A stretch of DNA of 64,000 nt. It comes from Bacillus sp. FJAT-27264 (GTDB lineage Bacteria; Bacillota; Bacilli; Paenibacillales; Paenibacillaceae). The stretch's first letter is position 1. The number at the start of each line of letters is the position of its first letter. Below are positions 17,900 to 27,205 of this stretch, piece after piece. The DNA lies in NCBI RefSeq assembly GCF_001682855.1, contig NZ_MAQW01000012.1, positions 1,129,858-1,193,857 of the forward strand, written 5' to 3'. The notes beneath the pieces are model-generated. The model worked only from the letters and a program-made list of their open reading frames with translations. It was not told the DNA's origin and ran no database searches. Both the position numbers and the translations under genes were made by a program.

Positions 17900-17920
17900 T
17901 TATTTAGCCTCCCTAAATAA
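17900..17920. promoter_or_regulatory. MarR autoregulatory operator overlapping the ribosome site
   Basis: TTATTTAG-N5-CTAAATAA directly abuts the GTG start of the MarR gene. The 5-bp centre carries the GGAGG ribosome site. It matches the core of the dyad at 17402-17428. Confidence 0.7.
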
Positions 17921-18163
17921 ATTATTAATCTTTTTTTCTTTGCTGTCAAGCAGTGGTCAGATTGCAGAATCAGATTGGGGTCCATACCCAGGGCCAGCAG
18001 ATTTCCCGGGTTGTCTCCTAGTAAAAAATCTTCTAGAGATGCACTGGAATAGATGCAGGCATTTACTACCTGAGAATATGCCTTTTTTCATTCCTCTTGT
18101 TGCGCATTAGTGTGTCTCATCATAATTTGTTAATGAGAGACAAGTATTTAGGAGGAATGCCTG

Positions 18164-19045
18164 GTGCCCAGAATATCTGTAATTATGCCCGTCTACAATA
18201 ACGCAATCTATTTGCAGGAAGCAGTTAACTCAATCTTATTGCAAACGTTAAGCGACCTAGAATTGATAATAATTGATGACGGATCAACCGACGGTTCAGC
18301 GGGAATCATACATGAAATAAATGACACTAGAGTAAAAAAGATATTTCATGCTGAGAATATGGGTATTGTCACTTCACTGAATCAAGGACTCGATCTGGCC
18401 CAAGGTGAGTACATCGCCCGTATAGACAGCGATGACATTGCAGCACTAAACCGCTTGGAAGTGCAGGCTTATTTTATGGACCAGAATCCCAGCATAGATA
18501 TTAGCGGAACAGGATATACAACGAACTATCTCGGGCCCGTCAAGCTAAATCCTATGTATCATGAAGAAATTAAGGTCTGGCTGTTATTTAATTGTTGTAT
18601 TCTACATCCTTCCGTTATGATGCGCAGTCGTTCAATAGATCGTCTCGGGATTCGTTATGATCATAATTACCCTCATGCGGAGGATTATGAACTGTGGAAC
18701 AGGCTATCTTCAAGCGCGCAATTGGCCAATATCCCTCATAATTTAATGTATTATCGGCCTCATGCAGGACAAATCTCCAATACACAGCGAGCAATACAAG
18801 ATATTACTGCACGAAGAATCCGTGAAAGACAGCTTTCTCAACTAGGCATTCAATTATCGGATGAGGAATACGCAATAATGACTAGACTCGCTGAGTTTAG
18901 GATTAATTCTGAAGATTTTGAGGACTATCGAACAGCAACAGGTTTTGCGAATTGGCTAATTGATCAAAATCGACAATTCCATGTATTCGATCAGGATATT
19001 TTAACAATGGCCCTATCCAGATGTATATCAAGAGTCCCATACTAA
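18164..19045 (+). CDS. Family 2 glycosyltransferase
   Basis: A 293-residue GT-A fold glycosyltransferase. The N-terminus ISVIMPVYNNAIYLQEAV, the IIDDGSTDGS nucleotide-binding loop (residues 36-45) and the DSDD metal site (88-91) are intact. The later HAEDYELWNRL supplies the catalytic-region ED motif. Start is GTG with GGAGG 8 bp upstream. No membrane helix is seen. It stands alone without other polysaccharide genes and is more AT-rich than the flanking UbiD gene, so it may have been acquired. The sugar and acceptor are unknown. Confidence 0.9.
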   Translation: MPRISVIMPVYNNAIYLQEAVNSILLQTLSDLELIIIDDGSTDGSAGIIHEINDTRVKKIFHAENMGIVTSLNQGLDLAQGEYIARIDSDDIAALNRLEVQAYFMDQNPSIDISGTGYTTNYLGPVKLNPMYHEEIKVWLLFNCCILHPSVMMRSRSIDRLGIRYDHNYPHAEDYELWNRLSSSAQLANIPHNLMYYRPHAGQISNTQRAIQDITARRIRERQLSQLGIQLSDEEYAIMTRLAEFRINSEDFEDYRTATGFANWLIDQNRQFHVFDQDILTMALSRCISRVPY

Positions 19046-19109
19046 TATAAGCAACAAACGTCCAATCGCTGATGCATTGAGTAAAGGACGTGAAGGCGAG
19101 AACGACAAT

Positions 19110-19138
19110 CCCGTCAGGCGCTATTTGCGCCCGGCGGG
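19110..19138 (+). terminator. Stem-loop after the glycosyltransferase gene
   Basis: A 12-bp GC-rich stem with one mismatch (19110-19121 with 19127-19138) and loop TATTT is followed by TTATTTAA. It is probably the glycosyltransferase terminator, 65 bp past its stop. Confidence 0.6.
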
Positions 19139-19273
19139 TTATTTAATGTATGTGCACATTTCCTCAGGATCGGCAGATGACTCAGGGGATCTGCCCAATG
19201 CTGTATTGGCAGCCGGTTCAGACGAGGCCTCCGAGGAGGTTCAAGCTTGCCCTTTTTTATAGATACAAATATC

Positions 19274-21115
19274 TTATTTCCCTCTACGAATTCCCCCCAG
19301 GCTTGCACCTTTCACAAACACTCTTTCAATATTCTTCTGTACCACAGGATCCTCGATCAACGGCGGAGCCTGGTGTGGCTTGGTGCGGGCATCAATAATT
19401 ACATTATCACAGGCCCAATGCTTGTGCTCATACCCGCTATTCACACCATAGATGTCATGCGACGGATTACTGCGCGTAAATGTAGCCCACAAGAAATTAT
19501 CCAGCGTGGCACTCATGAACTCACTGTCATCACAGAGAATGATCATTGGGCAGGAAGTAAGTGCTCCTCTTTGCTCAATAGACTTACATAACTCCCCAAT
19601 CTCCCGCTGTGCCTCGTCGTAGCTGCCAAACGGGGATGTCTGGAGCGCTACAATACCTGGCATGATCAGTCTAGCTTCTCCAGCTCCCGGGAGATCCTTC
19701 AGAATGCCCGGCACTTCACGGCACAGCTCTCTTTTGACATCTCCAACCGCCGCGAAGACCACCTTACTGCCGGTGTTCAACCCGGTCCCTGAATAATCAA
19801 GAGTATCTATCGTCGTATTGGTCTGAAAATGAATATCCCGGCGCAGATTAATCCGCTCCAGAATATAGGCCAGGAAATTCTCAACATCATGTGTACTGAC
19901 CTTCTTATCCTCTTGCGCCGTAATGAACAGGAATTTAGCCAGACTGAGCTGCCCCGTGCCCAAAATCCGGTTGGCGATGGTCAAAATTTCCGCAGGCTGC
20001 TTTATTTTCTGATAAGGCGTGTATCGCTCACTCCCTACCGCAAACAACAGCGGATGCACACCCGCAGCGTCGATGGCGTGAACCTCTTTTACCCCGGGAA
20101 CCTCCTGACGGATCGCCCCTCCGGTCAATTCATGAATCAGCGCACCAAAGGCGGTGTCTTCCTGCGGAGGTCTGCCTACAACCGTGAACGGATAGATGGC
20201 ATTCTGTCTGGCATACACCTTATGGACTCTCATCACTGGAAAAGGGTGAATCAGGCTGTAATATCCCAAGTGGTCGCCAAAAGGCCCCTCCGGCTTCGTC
20301 TCACCGGGATAGATCTCACCTGTGATCACAAAATCCGCATCATTGCTGATGCAATATCCATCTACATAGCTGTAGCGGAAATGGCGCCCGGACAGCAGCC
20401 CAGCAAAGGTCAGCTCGCTCATGCCTTCCGGCAATGGCATAACTGCCGACAACGTATGTGCAGGAGGACCGCCGATGAAGATGCTTACCTTAAGCGGCTT
20501 GCCTTGCTTGTTGGCCTTGTCCTGATGGATGCCGATACCGCGATGGATCTGGTAATGGATACCGACCTCTTTGTTCAGCTCATATTCATTCCCTGTGAGC
20601 TGGACACGGTACATTCCCAGATTGGAGTTCATAATGCCCGGCTTATCCGGGTCCTCCGAATACACCTGAGGCAATGTGACAAAAGCTCCGCCATCTCCCT
20701 GCCAATGCTTAACTAGCGGAAGATCGGAGATCTGAATTTCCTGAAAGCCGGATGGTGAGCTACCCGATTTCTTCAGAGGCAGTGCTCTTCTTGCCGCAAG
20801 TCCGGTGCCGATATATTTGAATGGATTCTTCAGTGCTTTCACTGGATCATTGCGCAATGCAATGACATTCTGTGTGGAATCCCAGGTATCGCGAAAAATA
20901 AATTTGCTGCGCTCCACTGTTCCGAACAGGTTAGACACCGCACGGAACTTAGAGCCCTTCACCTTCTCGAACAGCAAAGCCGGCCCACCCGCTTCAAACA
21001 CCTTCATATGTATGGCCGCCATCTCCAGATGCGGATCCACTTCTTCGGTAATACGAACTAAATGTCCGTTTTTCTCCAGATCAATAATGCATTCTTCCAA
21101 ATTGCGATAGCTCAT
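19274..21115 (-). CDS. UbiD family decarboxylase
   Basis: A 613-residue cytoplasmic enzyme of the prenylated-FMN-dependent UbiD family (reversible decarboxylation of aromatic or unsaturated acids). The prFMN and metal-binding segment SNLGMYRVQL (near residue 170) and the acidic EGPFGDHLGYYS motif (near 285) are intact, as is HWACDNVIIDAR near the C-terminus. Length exceeds E. coli UbiD (497 residues). No UbiX prenyltransferase gene lies nearby, so cofactor would have to come from elsewhere. Bacillota make menaquinone without UbiD, so a role in aromatic acid breakdown is more likely; the substrate is unknown. Confidence 0.9.
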   Translation of the reverse strand: MSYRNLEECIIDLEKNGHLVRITEEVDPHLEMAAIHMKVFEAGGPALLFEKVKGSKFRAVSNLFGTVERSKFIFRDTWDSTQNVIALRNDPVKALKNPFKYIGTGLAARRALPLKKSGSSPSGFQEIQISDLPLVKHWQGDGGAFVTLPQVYSEDPDKPGIMNSNLGMYRVQLTGNEYELNKEVGIHYQIHRGIGIHQDKANKQGKPLKVSIFIGGPPAHTLSAVMPLPEGMSELTFAGLLSGRHFRYSYVDGYCISNDADFVITGEIYPGETKPEGPFGDHLGYYSLIHPFPVMRVHKVYARQNAIYPFTVVGRPPQEDTAFGALIHELTGGAIRQEVPGVKEVHAIDAAGVHPLLFAVGSERYTPYQKIKQPAEILTIANRILGTGQLSLAKFLFITAQEDKKVSTHDVENFLAYILERINLRRDIHFQTNTTIDTLDYSGTGLNTGSKVVFAAVGDVKRELCREVPGILKDLPGAGEARLIMPGIVALQTSPFGSYDEAQREIGELCKSIEQRGALTSCPMIILCDDSEFMSATLDNFLWATFTRSNPSHDIYGVNSGYEHKHWACDNVIIDARTKPHQAPPLIEDPVVQKNIERVFVKGASLGGIRRGK

Positions 21116-21268
21116 GTCATTGCTCCAATCTATTGATATCCTCTTCTATTATTCATGAGCCAAAGTCCCAGGTCAACGGCATAGAATTCAGTTTGGTCGC
21201 TCTGGGACAGCTCTTCCAGAAATGTCACGTTCCATAAACTATCACTGCAAGGATAGCCACAAAGTCAC

Positions 21269-21895
21269 TCACTTCTTCCAGTGCCGCCACCGCTGATAGC
21301 CTTTGCGCATTAGCTCCAGTACGATGCGGGGGACGGGAAACACCTTTCGGGAAGCTACAGGCCGATACAGGCGGTAATATATTTTTTTAAAATCATCCCA
21401 CATGCTGCAATCTTCCTGCTTCAAAAAATCAGAAACATCCACAATGAGTCCGCGCCCTTGCCGGACCATAACATTCTTGCCGTGCACATCATGAGGATGA
21501 AGCCCTCTGGAGCGAGCATATTCCAAACCATCATCTATGTCCAGGATTGCCTGGTCAGTGATAGGAATGCCGCGGCGGATACAATCATAGATGGTGACTC
21601 CATCAAGCCGCTTCAAGATCAGAAATCCATGGCCTTCGAAATAGCATTCCGAATAAGATGGATGACGGCCCAGACGCCGGTATACCTCCGCTTCTTCCCT
21701 CAAGCCGGGTCTGCCGGGAGCGTACACCTTCACCGCATAATGGCCATAGTCAGGGTGACTGAATACTGCCGCATAGTTGCCCGCTCCCAATAGCCGCCAA
21801 GGCTCGGGATATCGGTGAACCTGTACCGGCTCCCTGGGATTGACACTCTCAAGCGACAACTCACCCAACAAGCGTGCAATAGACGACTCTAACAA
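21269..21895 (-). CDS. Small protein-kinase-like protein (YrzF-like)
   Basis: A 208-residue minimal kinase fold. Gly loop LGAGNYAAVF (36-45), candidate ATP lysine Lys56 in YAVKVY, catalytic-loop variant HPHDVHGKNVMV (Asp136, Asn141) and a DFG-like VDVSDF (151-156) are seen. The HRD motif is HPHD and DFG is degenerate, as in B. subtilis YrzF and related atypical serine/threonine kinases. Start is probably TTG. No transmembrane segment is present. The substrate is unknown. Confidence 0.75.
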   Translation of the reverse strand: MLESSIARLLGELSLESVNPREPVQVHRYPEPWRLLGAGNYAAVFSHPDYGHYAVKVYAPGRPGLREEAEVYRRLGRHPSYSECYFEGHGFLILKRLDGVTIYDCIRRGIPITDQAILDIDDGLEYARSRGLHPHDVHGKNVMVRQGRGLIVDVSDFLKQEDCSMWDDFKKIYYRLYRPVASRKVFPVPRIVLELMRKGYQRWRHWKK

Positions 21896-22091
21896 TCTCT
21901 CTATTCCCTCTTCTGCCAGGTGTTGAATTCTACATCTCCCTCAATTCCGTTAAGATCGGTATAGCTATAGTTTACGATATAATATCCAAAAACACATCAT
22001 TACCGAGAAACCTCATCAACAACTACGATCATACACATGCTGTAACCCCCCTCAGGGTCCATTAGTTACTTTTAAGTACCTATATTACTAA

Positions 22092-22132
22092 TAAGTACGT
22101 ACTTACCAATACAAAACATAAGGCTATATAAT
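22092..22132 (+). promoter_or_regulatory. MFS gene promoter with palindromic operator
   Basis: A -35-like TTACCA (22103-22108) and a perfect TATAAT (22127-22132) are 18 bp apart. The perfect palindrome TAAGTACGTACTTA (22092-22105) overlaps the -35, and a further TTAAGTAC half-site lies 20 bp upstream. Such GTACTT elements are seen with HxlR/MarR-type repressors. No regulator gene is adjacent. Confidence 0.55.
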
Positions 22133-22198
22133 TGCTCTCGTTAGCAGGGAAGCAGATTATCCTGCAGTTCAGACCACATTAATATTAGGAGGATTTAT

Positions 22199-23401
22199 AT
22201 GAGTCAGTCGGTTTCACACTCTCAACCAAAGGTCGAGGCCAAGACGGGAAGATGGGCGCTTTTCGCTCTTGCGATCAGTGCATTCGGTATCGGTACTACT
22301 GAGTTTGTGCCTGTTGGTTTGATTACTACCATCGCGAATGATTTGAATATTGCCGTCACCCTGGCTGGTCTCCTTATCTCCGGCTATGCACTTGGGGTCG
22401 CCATTGGAGCACCGATTCTTACCGCTCTTACTAACCGCATGAGCCGCAAATCCTTGCTCATGTCTCTGATGATAGTCTTCATCATCGGCAACGTAGTTGC
22501 TGCGATTGCACCTAATTTCGAATTACTGCTAATCGCACGTTTTATAACAGCATTCTCGCATGGCGTGTTCTTCTCCATTGGTGCAACCATTGCGGTCCAA
22601 CTGGTATCGCCTGAGAAAAAAGCCAGCGCTATCGCGCTGATGTTCACAGGTCTAACAATTGCCATAGTCACCGGGGTTCCGCTCGGAACCTATATCGGAC
22701 AGGCCTTTGGCTGGAGAGCAACATTCTGGGGCGTTGCCTTGCTTGGTGTGATAGCCATTGTGTCCAGCGCTATCCTGATTCCAAAGAACCTGAAGCAGTC
22801 TCCACCGACCAAATTCACCGATATGTTCCGTCTGCTTACTAACAGTCGTTTGCTGCTCGGATTTTTGATTACCGCGCTTGGCTATGGCGGAACGTTCGTT
22901 GCCTTCACTTATTTGACTCCGCTTTTGCATGATGTGACTGGCATTAGCCAAGGGATGATTAACATTATTCTGATCGTGTATGGTATTGCTGTTGCCTTCG
23001 GGAACTCCTTTGGCGGGAAGCTAGCCAACAAGAACCCGATTCGGGCGTTGTTCTGGATGTTCATTATTCAAGCTGCTGTCCTGGTCCTGCTGACGTTCCT
23101 GGCTCCCTTTAAAGCAGGTGGCATCATCGGCGTCATCTTGATGGGCCTGTTCGCCTTCATGAACGTACCTGGTCTACAATTGTACGTTGTCCAGCTCGCA
23201 GAAAAGTATGTCCATAGTGCAGTTGATGTCGCATCGGCGATTAATATTGCTGCATTCAACGTAGGGATCGCTATTGGGTCGGTAGTTGGTGGTGTTGTGG
23301 TTGACCATATGGGCTATGTGCATACCCCATGGCTCGGTGCCATCATGGTGTTCGTCGCCATCATTCTGACAGGCATCTCAGCCAAGCTCGAAAAAAATTA
23401 A
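22199..23401 (+). CDS. MFS transporter, DHA1 family (arabinose-efflux-like/YdhP-like)
   Basis: A 400-residue protein with 12 predicted helices. The N-terminal segment FALAISAFGIGTTEFVPVGL is characteristic of the DHA1 group that includes YdhP, NepI and AraJ-like exporters, and the helix 2-3 loop contains TNRMSRKSLL. Start is ATG after AGGAGG. It probably exports a drug, sugar or nucleoside by proton antiport. It is convergent with another MFS gene, with a large hairpin between them. Control by an unlinked repressor is suggested by the palindrome over the promoter. Confidence 0.9.
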   Translation: MSQSVSHSQPKVEAKTGRWALFALAISAFGIGTTEFVPVGLITTIANDLNIAVTLAGLLISGYALGVAIGAPILTALTNRMSRKSLLMSLMIVFIIGNVVAAIAPNFELLLIARFITAFSHGVFFSIGATIAVQLVSPEKKASAIALMFTGLTIAIVTGVPLGTYIGQAFGWRATFWGVALLGVIAIVSSAILIPKNLKQSPPTKFTDMFRLLTNSRLLLGFLITALGYGGTFVAFTYLTPLLHDVTGISQGMINIILIVYGIAVAFGNSFGGKLANKNPIRALFWMFIIQAAVLVLLTFLAPFKAGGIIGVILMGLFAFMNVPGLQLYVVQLAEKYVHSAVDVASAINIAAFNVGIAIGSVVGGVVVDHMGYVHTPWLGAIMVFVAIILTGISAKLEKN

Positions 23402-23462
23402 GACGTTCTTCTTTCAGCTAATGGTGGAAGGTGTGCTTCAAGCTCACCTGTCTAACCAGAAC

Positions 23463-23521
23463 AGGCCGCTTCAATCCCATTCCCCCTTCATTCAAACAAG
23501 GGGGCAGGGACTGAGCGGCCT
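23463..23521. terminator. Large hairpin between convergent MFS genes
   Basis: Outer arms AGGCCGCT and AGCGGCCT (23463-23470, 23514-23521) enclose a second GC-rich complementary pair (CCCCCTT with AAGGGGG). It has no good T run but lies exactly between two convergent genes, so a bidirectional terminator is likely. Confidence 0.6.
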
Positions 23522-23539
23522 ACCATTATTGAAAACTGA

Positions 23540-24799
23540 CTACTGCTGCGGCACAGCCTGCAAGTTCTCCGGTGCTCGCTGTTTCAGGATCGGGATCATC
23601 AGCAGCGCGCCAAGCAGGAACAAAATGCCGGATCCACCATAGATTGTTACCAGCGAATAGGCATGCTTCAATGTGCCAGCCAAAGACATGGAGATCACCA
23701 TCATTCCTGTGAACATTGGCATAAGCACCCCGTTCACTCGACCCACGATCGATTCATGCGACCATTTCAAGATCATTGTGCTGATCCCGATCTGGATGCT
23801 TGGGAAGGCTAGACCGTTCACAAACTGCGCGAGTAATGTGATACTTACACTTGTCGAGAGACCAATAACGACCGTACACAAGGCACTAACCAGCATACCA
23901 AAGCCCAGCAGAGCCTGCGGAGGCACACGTTTTGAGAAAGCAGCAATAATTCCGCCGCCAATCAGCATCGCCGCTCCGTTCACGATCAGCATGTATTGCA
24001 GAAAATTCTCCGGCTTGCCCAGCCGCTCCGTTACGATAAACAAGCTTAATGCCTGAGCTACACCAACCGCTAGACCGGCAAGAATAAAAGCCGCACCGAG
24101 CATGCGCAGAACCGGGCTCTGCCATACATAACGGAAGCCCTCACTCAATTCCTTACGGAACTGTCCCTTGGTATCAGCCGCCCGTGGCTCGACTTTATCC
24201 TTCGGCAGCCTGAACAGTACGAGTGCAGAGAGCAGGAACACTACCCCCATCACCGCTATCGAATACTCCAATCCTAGATTACTGTAGGCAAACGTACCCA
24301 GCATTGGTCCAAGCACCATGAAGATCGCCATCAGGGACTGAAATAATGCCATTCCCTGCTGTAATTGCTCCTCAGGCACATGCTGCTTGAAGAGGCGCAT
24401 CCCCGAAGGCTGCGAGAATTGAGACAGGATCGCCGAGATGAATGTCACAAAGTACACAGAGTGCCAGCTGCCAAAATGAATGGTCAGGAGAACAGCAAAT
24501 ACGGATACCGCTGACAGCAAATCACACCAGATCATCGTCCGCTTGGGCCGCCAACGGTCTGCAAATGTTCCGCCAATGAAGGAGAACACAAAGATCGGCG
24601 CAAATTCAGCCAGGCTGATCAATGAGATCGCATACGGATCCCTGTTTGTCTTCTCCGCAACGTACAGCAAAATGGCAAAATTGCGGACCCAGATTCCGAC
24701 CTGCAGCAGAACATTAGAAAATATGATCGTCTGGATAAAGCGGTTGCTGAGAAGGCTTGGTGATTTCGGTGCGTTAGGCACTGCACTCAACGTTTTCAA
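23540..24799 (-). CDS. MFS transporter, DHA3-type (macrolide/EntS-like exporter)
   Basis: A 419-residue protein with about 12 helices. The N-terminal half has FAPIFVFSFIGGTFADRWRPKR (residues 66-87), the loop typical of MFS_3/DHA3 exporters, followed by QFSQPSGMRLFKQHVPEEQL. Start is a TTG near 24790-24799 behind AAGGAGAG; the exact codon is uncertain. It follows a LiaSR-like two-component pair on the same strand, with a terminator between, so control by that pair is possible but not shown. Confidence 0.88.
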   Translation of the reverse strand: MKTLSAVPNAPKSPSLLSNRFIQTIIFSNVLLQVGIWVRNFAILLYVAEKTNRDPYAISLISLAEFAPIFVFSFIGGTFADRWRPKRTMIWCDLLSAVSVFAVLLTIHFGSWHSVYFVTFISAILSQFSQPSGMRLFKQHVPEEQLQQGMALFQSLMAIFMVLGPMLGTFAYSNLGLEYSIAVMGVVFLLSALVLFRLPKDKVEPRAADTKGQFRKELSEGFRYVWQSPVLRMLGAAFILAGLAVGVAQALSLFIVTERLGKPENFLQYMLIVNGAAMLIGGGIIAAFSKRVPPQALLGFGMLVSALCTVVIGLSTSVSITLLAQFVNGLAFPSIQIGISTMILKWSHESIVGRVNGVLMPMFTGMMVISMSLAGTLKHAYSLVTIYGGSGILFLLGALLMIPILKQRAPENLQAVPQQ

Positions 24800-24892
24800 C
24801 TCTCCTTTATTAGGGGTTCTCTCTATAAATATTGAAATATATGGATGAGTATAATCAGTGCGCGCATATTTGTAAATGAGTTCTTGTTAAAA

Positions 24893-24919
24893 AGAGACCC
24901 TCCTTTTGTAAAAGGTGGG
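24893..24919 (-). terminator. Terminator directly after the response regulator
   Basis: A stem of 10 bp with one wobble (24898-24907 with 24910-24919) abuts the regulator stop codon and is followed on the minus strand by TCTCTTTTT. It separates the two-component pair from the MFS gene. Confidence 0.7.
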
Positions 24920-25597
24920 CTATTTGACGATTCGATTGCGGATAGCGAATACAACAGCTTGAGTACGGTCGTCCGCGTCAAATTTTTGCAGAATACGGTG
25001 GACATGAGTCTTAACCGTACTCTCGCCGATATAGAGCGCAGCTGCAATCTCTTCATTGCGTAATCCGTATGCCATTTGCTGGAGAACCTGCTGCTCCCGT
25101 TCAGTCAATGGATCTAAGGCGGGTAAGGGGTACGGCACATGGTCCTCCGGAGAGATCGGTGCCCTGGAGCTCATGGCCCGCCCGATCACCTTAGAGGCCA
25201 CTGCCGTCCGGAAAATGGCCTCACCTCGGAATGCCGCTCGCACGGCATCCACCATATCTTCCGGAGCGGCATCCTTGAGCAAATAACCGGCCGCACCGGA
25301 ACGGATGCCGTCGTAGACGTAATCTTCCTGGTCAAAGGTGGTGAGGATGACGACTTTGCAATCCGGATTATGCTCCAGAATGGCAGGTGTTGCTGCAATT
25401 CCGCTACCACCTGGCATCTGAACATCCATCAGCACTACGTCAGGTCCGATCTGCCGGACAAGCTCCACGGCCTCCGGCCCGCTTTCTGCTTCCCCTACCA
25501 CCTCCATATCTTCCTGCGCATTGATGATGTATCGCAAGCCGTGACGAACAAGCTGCTGATCATCTACCAGTATGACACGGATCATAGATCCCTTCAC
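24920..25597 (-). CDS. NarL/LuxR-family response regulator (LiaR/DesR-like)
   Basis: This encodes 225 residues from GTG 25597, which overlaps the kinase stop as GTGA and follows GGAGGA; ATG 25585 is an alternative. The receiver domain has acidic residues VDDQQ (11-15), phospho-acceptor Asp58 in VLMDVQMPG and Lys in LLKDAAPED. The LuxR HTH is near the C-terminus (LTEREQQVLQQMAYGLRNEE, then STVKTHVHRILQKF). It is the partner of the kinase encoded just upstream. Targets may include the downstream MFS gene. Confidence 0.93.
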   Translation of the reverse strand: MKGSMIRVILVDDQQLVRHGLRYIINAQEDMEVVGEAESGPEAVELVRQIGPDVVLMDVQMPGGSGIAATPAILEHNPDCKVVILTTFDQEDYVYDGIRSGAAGYLLKDAAPEDMVDAVRAAFRGEAIFRTAVASKVIGRAMSSRAPISPEDHVPYPLPALDPLTEREQQVLQQMAYGLRNEEIAAALYIGESTVKTHVHRILQKFDADDRTQAVVFAIRNRIVK

Positions 25598-26850
25598 GCT
25601 CTCTCCTCCTGTCTCTCTTCCCCTTCACCCAGTGGCACTGTAACCACCAGTCTCATGCCGTGCGGCTGAACTCCTTGTATTCGCAGATTACCGCCAGCCC
25701 GCTCACAACGGGCTTCCATGCTGGCCAGACCGAACCCAGGCTGGACAGAAGAAGCAGAATGCCAGATTCCGTTGTCCGCAACCGTCAGCGTCAACATCCT
25801 GTCATCGCTGGTAATGCCTACTTCAACATGAGAAGCCTGCGCATGCCGGATCACGTTCGTGGACGCCTCCTGCAACACCCGGTACAGCAGCTCAGAGATC
25901 TCTGTCCCCCACTCCTTATCGTCACCGTCAACGGCCATTTCGATCGTAAGCCCGGCCTGCTCTTGTACCTGCTTGATAAGACTTTGCAAAGCCACAAGCC
26001 CCAGATGTGCCTCATCTGTCGCCATCTGCCGGACAACGGAGCGAACATCCTGTAGACAGCGACGAGCGACATCAAGCACCGTCCGCAGCGCCTGTTCGCC
26101 TTCGGCGGCATCACTTCTCATCATAAAAGGCAATGCTTGAAGCTGTACGATGACGGAAGTCAGGCCATGACCGATGCTATCGTGAAGATCGCGGGAAATG
26201 CGAGTCCGTTCCTCCAGAACAGCATAGCGAAGCAGTTGTACTGTAGCCTCTTCCAGTTCATTGTGAGTATGCTGCAATTGATAATGTGCCTGCTCTAATT
26301 CCGTATGAACCGCCTGCAATTGCTCATAATAGAGCATCCTAGACTGGGTAGCTTCCCTACGGACCCGCACTCCCCAAAATATAATGTACGTACCCAGGTG
26401 GAGGACAGAAGCGACTAAGATATCATTCTTCTGCACCTTGAGCAGAAAGAAAATGAGAGCATCACCTGATATCATCAATACGCCCAGCAGGATCGAAAAA
26501 AACAACGGAAGCCGAAGCGTAGCATAGCCAATAAGATAGAAAACAAAGACAATCAGCGGTACCGGGGTACTGAACATCTGGCAATAAAGCAATGTCAGCA
26601 GCCAGCTGAGCAGAATCATAAATCCACGCCAGTAGGCCTTCACGATTAACGCTGGCAACCACAAGAGAAGCAAATAAATCAGCACCGCCAGTATTCCCAC
26701 AGCCGAGCCTGCAGCGGGGAACCTGGACGAATGCACTATGATTTGGGGAACAACAATCAGAGTATATAGCAGAATAAGACTAAGTACGATCTTGCGCTGG
26801 TAGGTCAACAGGATACCTAACAGCGCACCGAACTTTTGTTTAATTTTCAT
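25594..26850 (-). CDS. Sensor histidine kinase, HisKA_3 type (NarX/LiaS/DesK-like)
   Basis: A 418-residue membrane kinase. About six hydrophobic segments fill residues 20-160 with almost no extracytoplasmic domain, as in DesK-like intramembrane sensors. A coiled-coil linker (residues 175-210) leads to the HisKA_3 box RISRDLHDSIGHGLTS with phospho-accepting His223. The ATPase domain has VLQEASTNVIRHAQA (N box) and ADNGIW. GTGA overlap with the response regulator gene means coupled translation. Membrane or envelope stress is a plausible signal but is inferred. Confidence 0.92.
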   Translation of the reverse strand: MKIKQKFGALLGILLTYQRKIVLSLILLYTLIVVPQIIVHSSRFPAAGSAVGILAVLIYLLLLWLPALIVKAYWRGFMILLSWLLTLLYCQMFSTPVPLIVFVFYLIGYATLRLPLFFSILLGVLMISGDALIFFLLKVQKNDILVASVLHLGTYIIFWGVRVRREATQSRMLYYEQLQAVHTELEQAHYQLQHTHNELEEATVQLLRYAVLEERTRISRDLHDSIGHGLTSVIVQLQALPFMMRSDAAEGEQALRTVLDVARRCLQDVRSVVRQMATDEAHLGLVALQSLIKQVQEQAGLTIEMAVDGDDKEWGTEISELLYRVLQEASTNVIRHAQASHVEVGITSDDRMLTLTVADNGIWHSASSVQPGFGLASMEARCERAGGNLRIQGVQPHGMRLVVTVPLGEGEERQEERA

Positions 26851-26904
26851 AATAAGATCCTTGTTGTTTAGAATTTAGAATGATATCTCATCATATCAGC
26901 TTGG

Positions 26905-27090
26905 TCTCTATCTGCCGGTTGTTGGACCAAGTCCTAGTTCTTTTAGAAATTGAGCAACAACTGACTTCTTAGCCATGTCTCCAAGGGTTCCCGGGATTAA
27001 TAACAGGATATCCAGCGACTACTGCCTTCGGCTTTGGACCACGATACTCACCAAACCTCCAATAATAAGGACAATTGAACGCAGTATGTT
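26905..27090 (-). other. Possible frameshifted gene relic upstream of the kinase
   Basis: The 355-bp gap before the kinase has no intact gene. On the minus strand one frame (26969-27088) has no start codon but reads protein-like (ending in KAVVAGYPVINPGNPWRHG). A second frame (26908-26976) reads MAKKSVVAQFLKELGLGPTT. The two could be pieces of one decayed reading frame joined by a frameshift near 26985. The family is not recognised and chance cannot be excluded. Confidence 0.3.
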
Positions 27091-27205
27091 AATTAATAAG
27101 GAAGACACATGGGTTGTAGTCAAAATAAAAGCCTCCACCCTAATTTTTATATAACCAACAGGTTGAGCCCGCCCTGTCCTTTGGGCGATGGACTGCGCTT
27201 TTTGC

